DNA from: an uncultured Chitinophagaceae bacterium
GTDB lineage: Bacteria; Bacteroidota; Bacteroidia; Chitinophagales; Chitinophagaceae
Length of the DNA: 6,840 bases
Direction: 5' to 3'
Assembly: GCA_937897585.1 (NCBI GenBank)
Contig: CALCNY010000301.1
Location: 1-6,840 of the forward strand
Shown: piece by piece, positions 5,939 through 6,840 of the stretch
Layout: each line of letters begins with the position of its first letter
Position numbering within the stretch: position 1 is the first letter of the stretch
The notes under the pieces: model-generated
What the model was told of the DNA's origin: nothing
Database searches by the model: none
What the model saw: the letters and a program-made list of their open reading frames with translations, nothing else
Program-made: the position numbers and the translations under genes

Positions 5939-6526
5939 TTAGTTTATCAATAAATTTTCAAATGAGGCAGTATCTCCGTTGAAAACGTTGAAATCTACTG
6001 GGCCTTGAATGCCATTGACTCTGCCTGTTTCATGATGTTGCCAGAAATGCCATTGACGCTTTACACTTGGGTTTTTATTCGCAGTATAATGGGCAATCCA
6101 TAAAGGATAATCATCAAATTTTCCGGCAAGATGATCTTCATAAAAATCCGCATAAGTATAAATAATTGGCTTTATGCCAAAATGTGCTTCTGTATATTTT
6201 AAACAAGTTTGTAATTTTTTACAAAGCAATTCGTCAGAAACGCCGTTAGTATTTTCAATATCAATTACAGGAGGAAGGTCACCTTTTTTTAAACTCACAA
6301 CCTGAGAATAAAGAATGGCTTGTTGTTTTGCACCGGCTACTAAGACTAAAGTCGCTTCCGGTTCGGTAAAACCTGTGAGGTAATAAAAATAACTATCGTG
6401 ACGATAAGGATAGTCTGCATCAGCATTGCGCATGACTTCAGGAGCGGTAGGGATGATGGCCACACCGCCACCTTGCGCTTGCATGCGTGCTAAGAGTGCG
6501 GCGCGTCGCTTTGCATAAATATTCAT
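5939..6526 (-). CDS. Chimeric frame: aminopeptidase P N-terminus joined to GH25 lysozyme C-terminus
   Basis: The open frame gives 195 residues but is made of two unrelated pieces. Residues 1-~66 match the N-terminal (AMP_N) domain of proteobacterial Xaa-Pro aminopeptidase PepP: RNADADYPYRHDSYFYYLTG then FTEPEATLVLVAG. Residues ~70-195 match the second half of a GH25 muramidase, which cuts peptidoglycan glycan strands: KKGDLPPVIDIE with the acidic pair Asp89/Glu91 (Glu91 as the expected catalytic acid), IYTYADFYEDHL, PLWIAHYT, WHFWQHHETGRVNGIQGPVD and DFNVFNG with Asp178. The lysozyme lacks its first half, including the N-terminal Asp of the family's DxS motif, and PepP lacks its whole metal-binding catalytic domain (usual length ~430-450). 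Neither enzyme could work from this frame. I read it as two partial genes joined artificially, although the frame happens to stay open. Confidence 0.85.
   Translation of the reverse strand: MNIYAKRRAALLARMQAQGGGVAIIPTAPEVMRNADADYPYRHDSYFYYLTGFTEPEATLVLVAGAKQQAILYSQVVSLKKGDLPPVIDIENTNGVSDELLCKKLQTCLKYTEAHFGIKPIIYTYADFYEDHLAGKFDDYPLWIAHYTANKNPSVKRQWHFWQHHETGRVNGIQGPVDFNVFNGDTASFENLLIN
6308..6331. other. Junction between Bacteroidetes and proteobacterial sequence
   Basis: On the minus strand the residues AKQQAILY lie where PepP-like sequence (VLVAG...) passes into GH25-like sequence (...VVSLKKGDLPPV). QA at this place is plausible in both families, so the breakpoint cannot be fixed more closely; a short shared stretch such as the CAA-rich CAAAACAACAAGCC may have seeded the join. 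GC content is about 34% for 5941-6300 and about 46% for 6361-6840 (hand counts). Confidence 0.75.
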
Positions 6527-6535
6527 ACTATTTTT

Positions 6536-6539
6536 TCCT
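6536..6539 (-). promoter_or_regulatory. Shine-Dalgarno-like AGGA before the pepP start
   Basis: On the minus strand AGGA overlaps the nucleotidyltransferase stop codon (TAG) and lies 9 bases before ATG 6526. It supports that start and hints at SD-led translation, in contrast to the Bacteroidetes genes here. Confidence 0.5.
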
Positions 6540-6840
6540 AACGGATAGGTGCGTTTAATTGATTCAAGCGTTCGACTGTACCAACATCAGTCCAGTCGCC
6601 GCGATATAACTCACCACCAATTTTGCCTTGATCTGCAAATTCGCGCAGCAGTGGTGCTAGCTTGGCACTGTCTCCTGCTTGCACGCTATCAAACATGGCA
6701 GGTCTATAGACGCCTATGCCTGAGAAGGTGTGAAGTAATTCTCCAGTATTAGCGATGCTGAAATTATGTAAAGCAAAATCACCCTTAGGGTTATGCGCAG
6801 GATTTTTTACGAGATACAGCCAAGCCATATCACGTTGATG
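6538..6840 (-). CDS. Nucleotidyltransferase (MurU / mannose-1-phosphate guanylyltransferase-like), C-terminal part
   Basis: About 100 residues are visible, open to the right edge (HQRD precedes the Met encoded at 6828), so the N-terminal nucleotide-binding half with its GxGTR-type loop is outside the window. The visible part matches the C-terminal region of NTP_transferase sugar-phosphate nucleotidyltransferases: LVKNPAHNPKGDFAL, HTFSGIGVYRPAMFD, APLLREFAD and GELYRGDWTDVGTVERLNQL, where the Asp of DVGT is a conserved active-site position. In betaproteobacteria such genes beside pepP are annotated as MurU (uridylyltransferase for MurNAc-1-phosphate in peptidoglycan recycling) or mannose-1-phosphate guanylyltransferase; this fragment does not separate the two. 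It ends 11 bases before the pepP start and is probably co-transcribed with it. Confidence 0.82.
   Translation of the reverse strand, partial: HQRDMAWLYLVKNPAHNPKGDFALHNFSIANTGELLHTFSGIGVYRPAMFDSVQAGDSAKLAPLLREFADQGKIGGELYRGDWTDVGTVERLNQLNAPIR

Larger units (their letters stand above)
6332..6840 (-). other. Betaproteobacterial-type block (nucleotidyltransferase then pepP)
   Basis: The right end carries a nucleotidyltransferase gene followed after 11 bases by pepP, an order familiar from betaproteobacteria (AmgK-MurU-like genes upstream of pepP). Higher GC and an SD-like sequence set it apart from the rest. It is probably from a different organism than positions 1-6308. Confidence 0.65.

Noticed and set aside
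5939..6526. A novel PepP-lysozyme fusion enzyme
   Set aside because: Both parts are truncated within their folds and differ in base composition and likely taxon; an assembly chimera explains this better.
6549..6752. Plus-strand open frame opposite the nucleotidyltransferase
   Set aside because: It is antisense to a recognisable enzyme and has no domain of its own.
1..6840. CRISPR array, tRNA/rRNA genes, insertion sequences, phage or defence genes
   Set aside because: No repeat-spacer pattern, RNA-gene signature, transposase or terminal inverted repeat was found on reading both strands.

Overview
The window is mostly a low-GC Bacteroidetes fragment, probably Chitinophagaceae-like. The evidence is a SusC-style/OMP beta-barrel TonB-dependent receptor, a DUF5606 protein, a Bacteroidetes-type M3 oligoendopeptidase, promoters of the TAnnTTTG (-7) type, and start sites without Shine-Dalgarno sequences. 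The last ~510 bases look different: GC rises from about 34% (5941-6300, counted by hand) to about 46% (6361-6840), a Shine-Dalgarno-like site appears, and the two genes there (a sugar-phosphate nucleotidyltransferase and aminopeptidase P) are in an order familiar from betaproteobacteria such as Polynucleobacter relatives.

Layout. 1-1175 (-): N-terminal ~391 residues of a TonB-dependent outer-membrane receptor running off the left edge. 1269-1787 (+): DUF5606 protein with a Lys/Ala/Pro tail, followed by a clear intrinsic terminator. 1916-3628 (+): M3-family zinc oligoendopeptidase. 3625-4041 (-): Fur-family repressor, translationally coupled (TAATG) behind a SCO1/SenC copper chaperone at 4041-4784 (-). 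4876-5262 (+): MerC-like small membrane metal protein, coupled (TAATG) to a secreted SnoaL/DUF4440-type protein at 5262-5696 (+). 5697-5915 (-): two-helix small membrane protein, downstream of what remains of a GH25 lysozyme gene. 5939-6526 (-): a single open frame whose C-terminal part is GH25 lysozyme and whose N-terminal part is aminopeptidase P. 6538-6840 (-): C-terminal part of a MurU/mannose-1-phosphate guanylyltransferase-like enzyme.

The most coherent biology is the 3625-5696 module. Two two-gene operons, SCO1-fur and merC-DUF4440, diverge from a 91-bp spacer. Each has a good -7 element only 6-7 bases before its start codon, implying leaderless or nearly leaderless messages. TTGCAA-type half-sites overlie both promoters, and the Fur-family protein encoded next door is the obvious candidate to bind them. 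I infer a small metal-homeostasis unit; which metal is not decided by the sequence.

The most important caution is at about 6308-6331. There the frame switches from Bacteroidetes lysozyme to proteobacterial PepP with both domains cut, which is best explained as an assembly chimera between two community members rather than a real fusion gene. No CRISPR, mobile element, tRNA, rRNA or obvious new defence system was seen. No gene-free stretch exceeds 300 bases.
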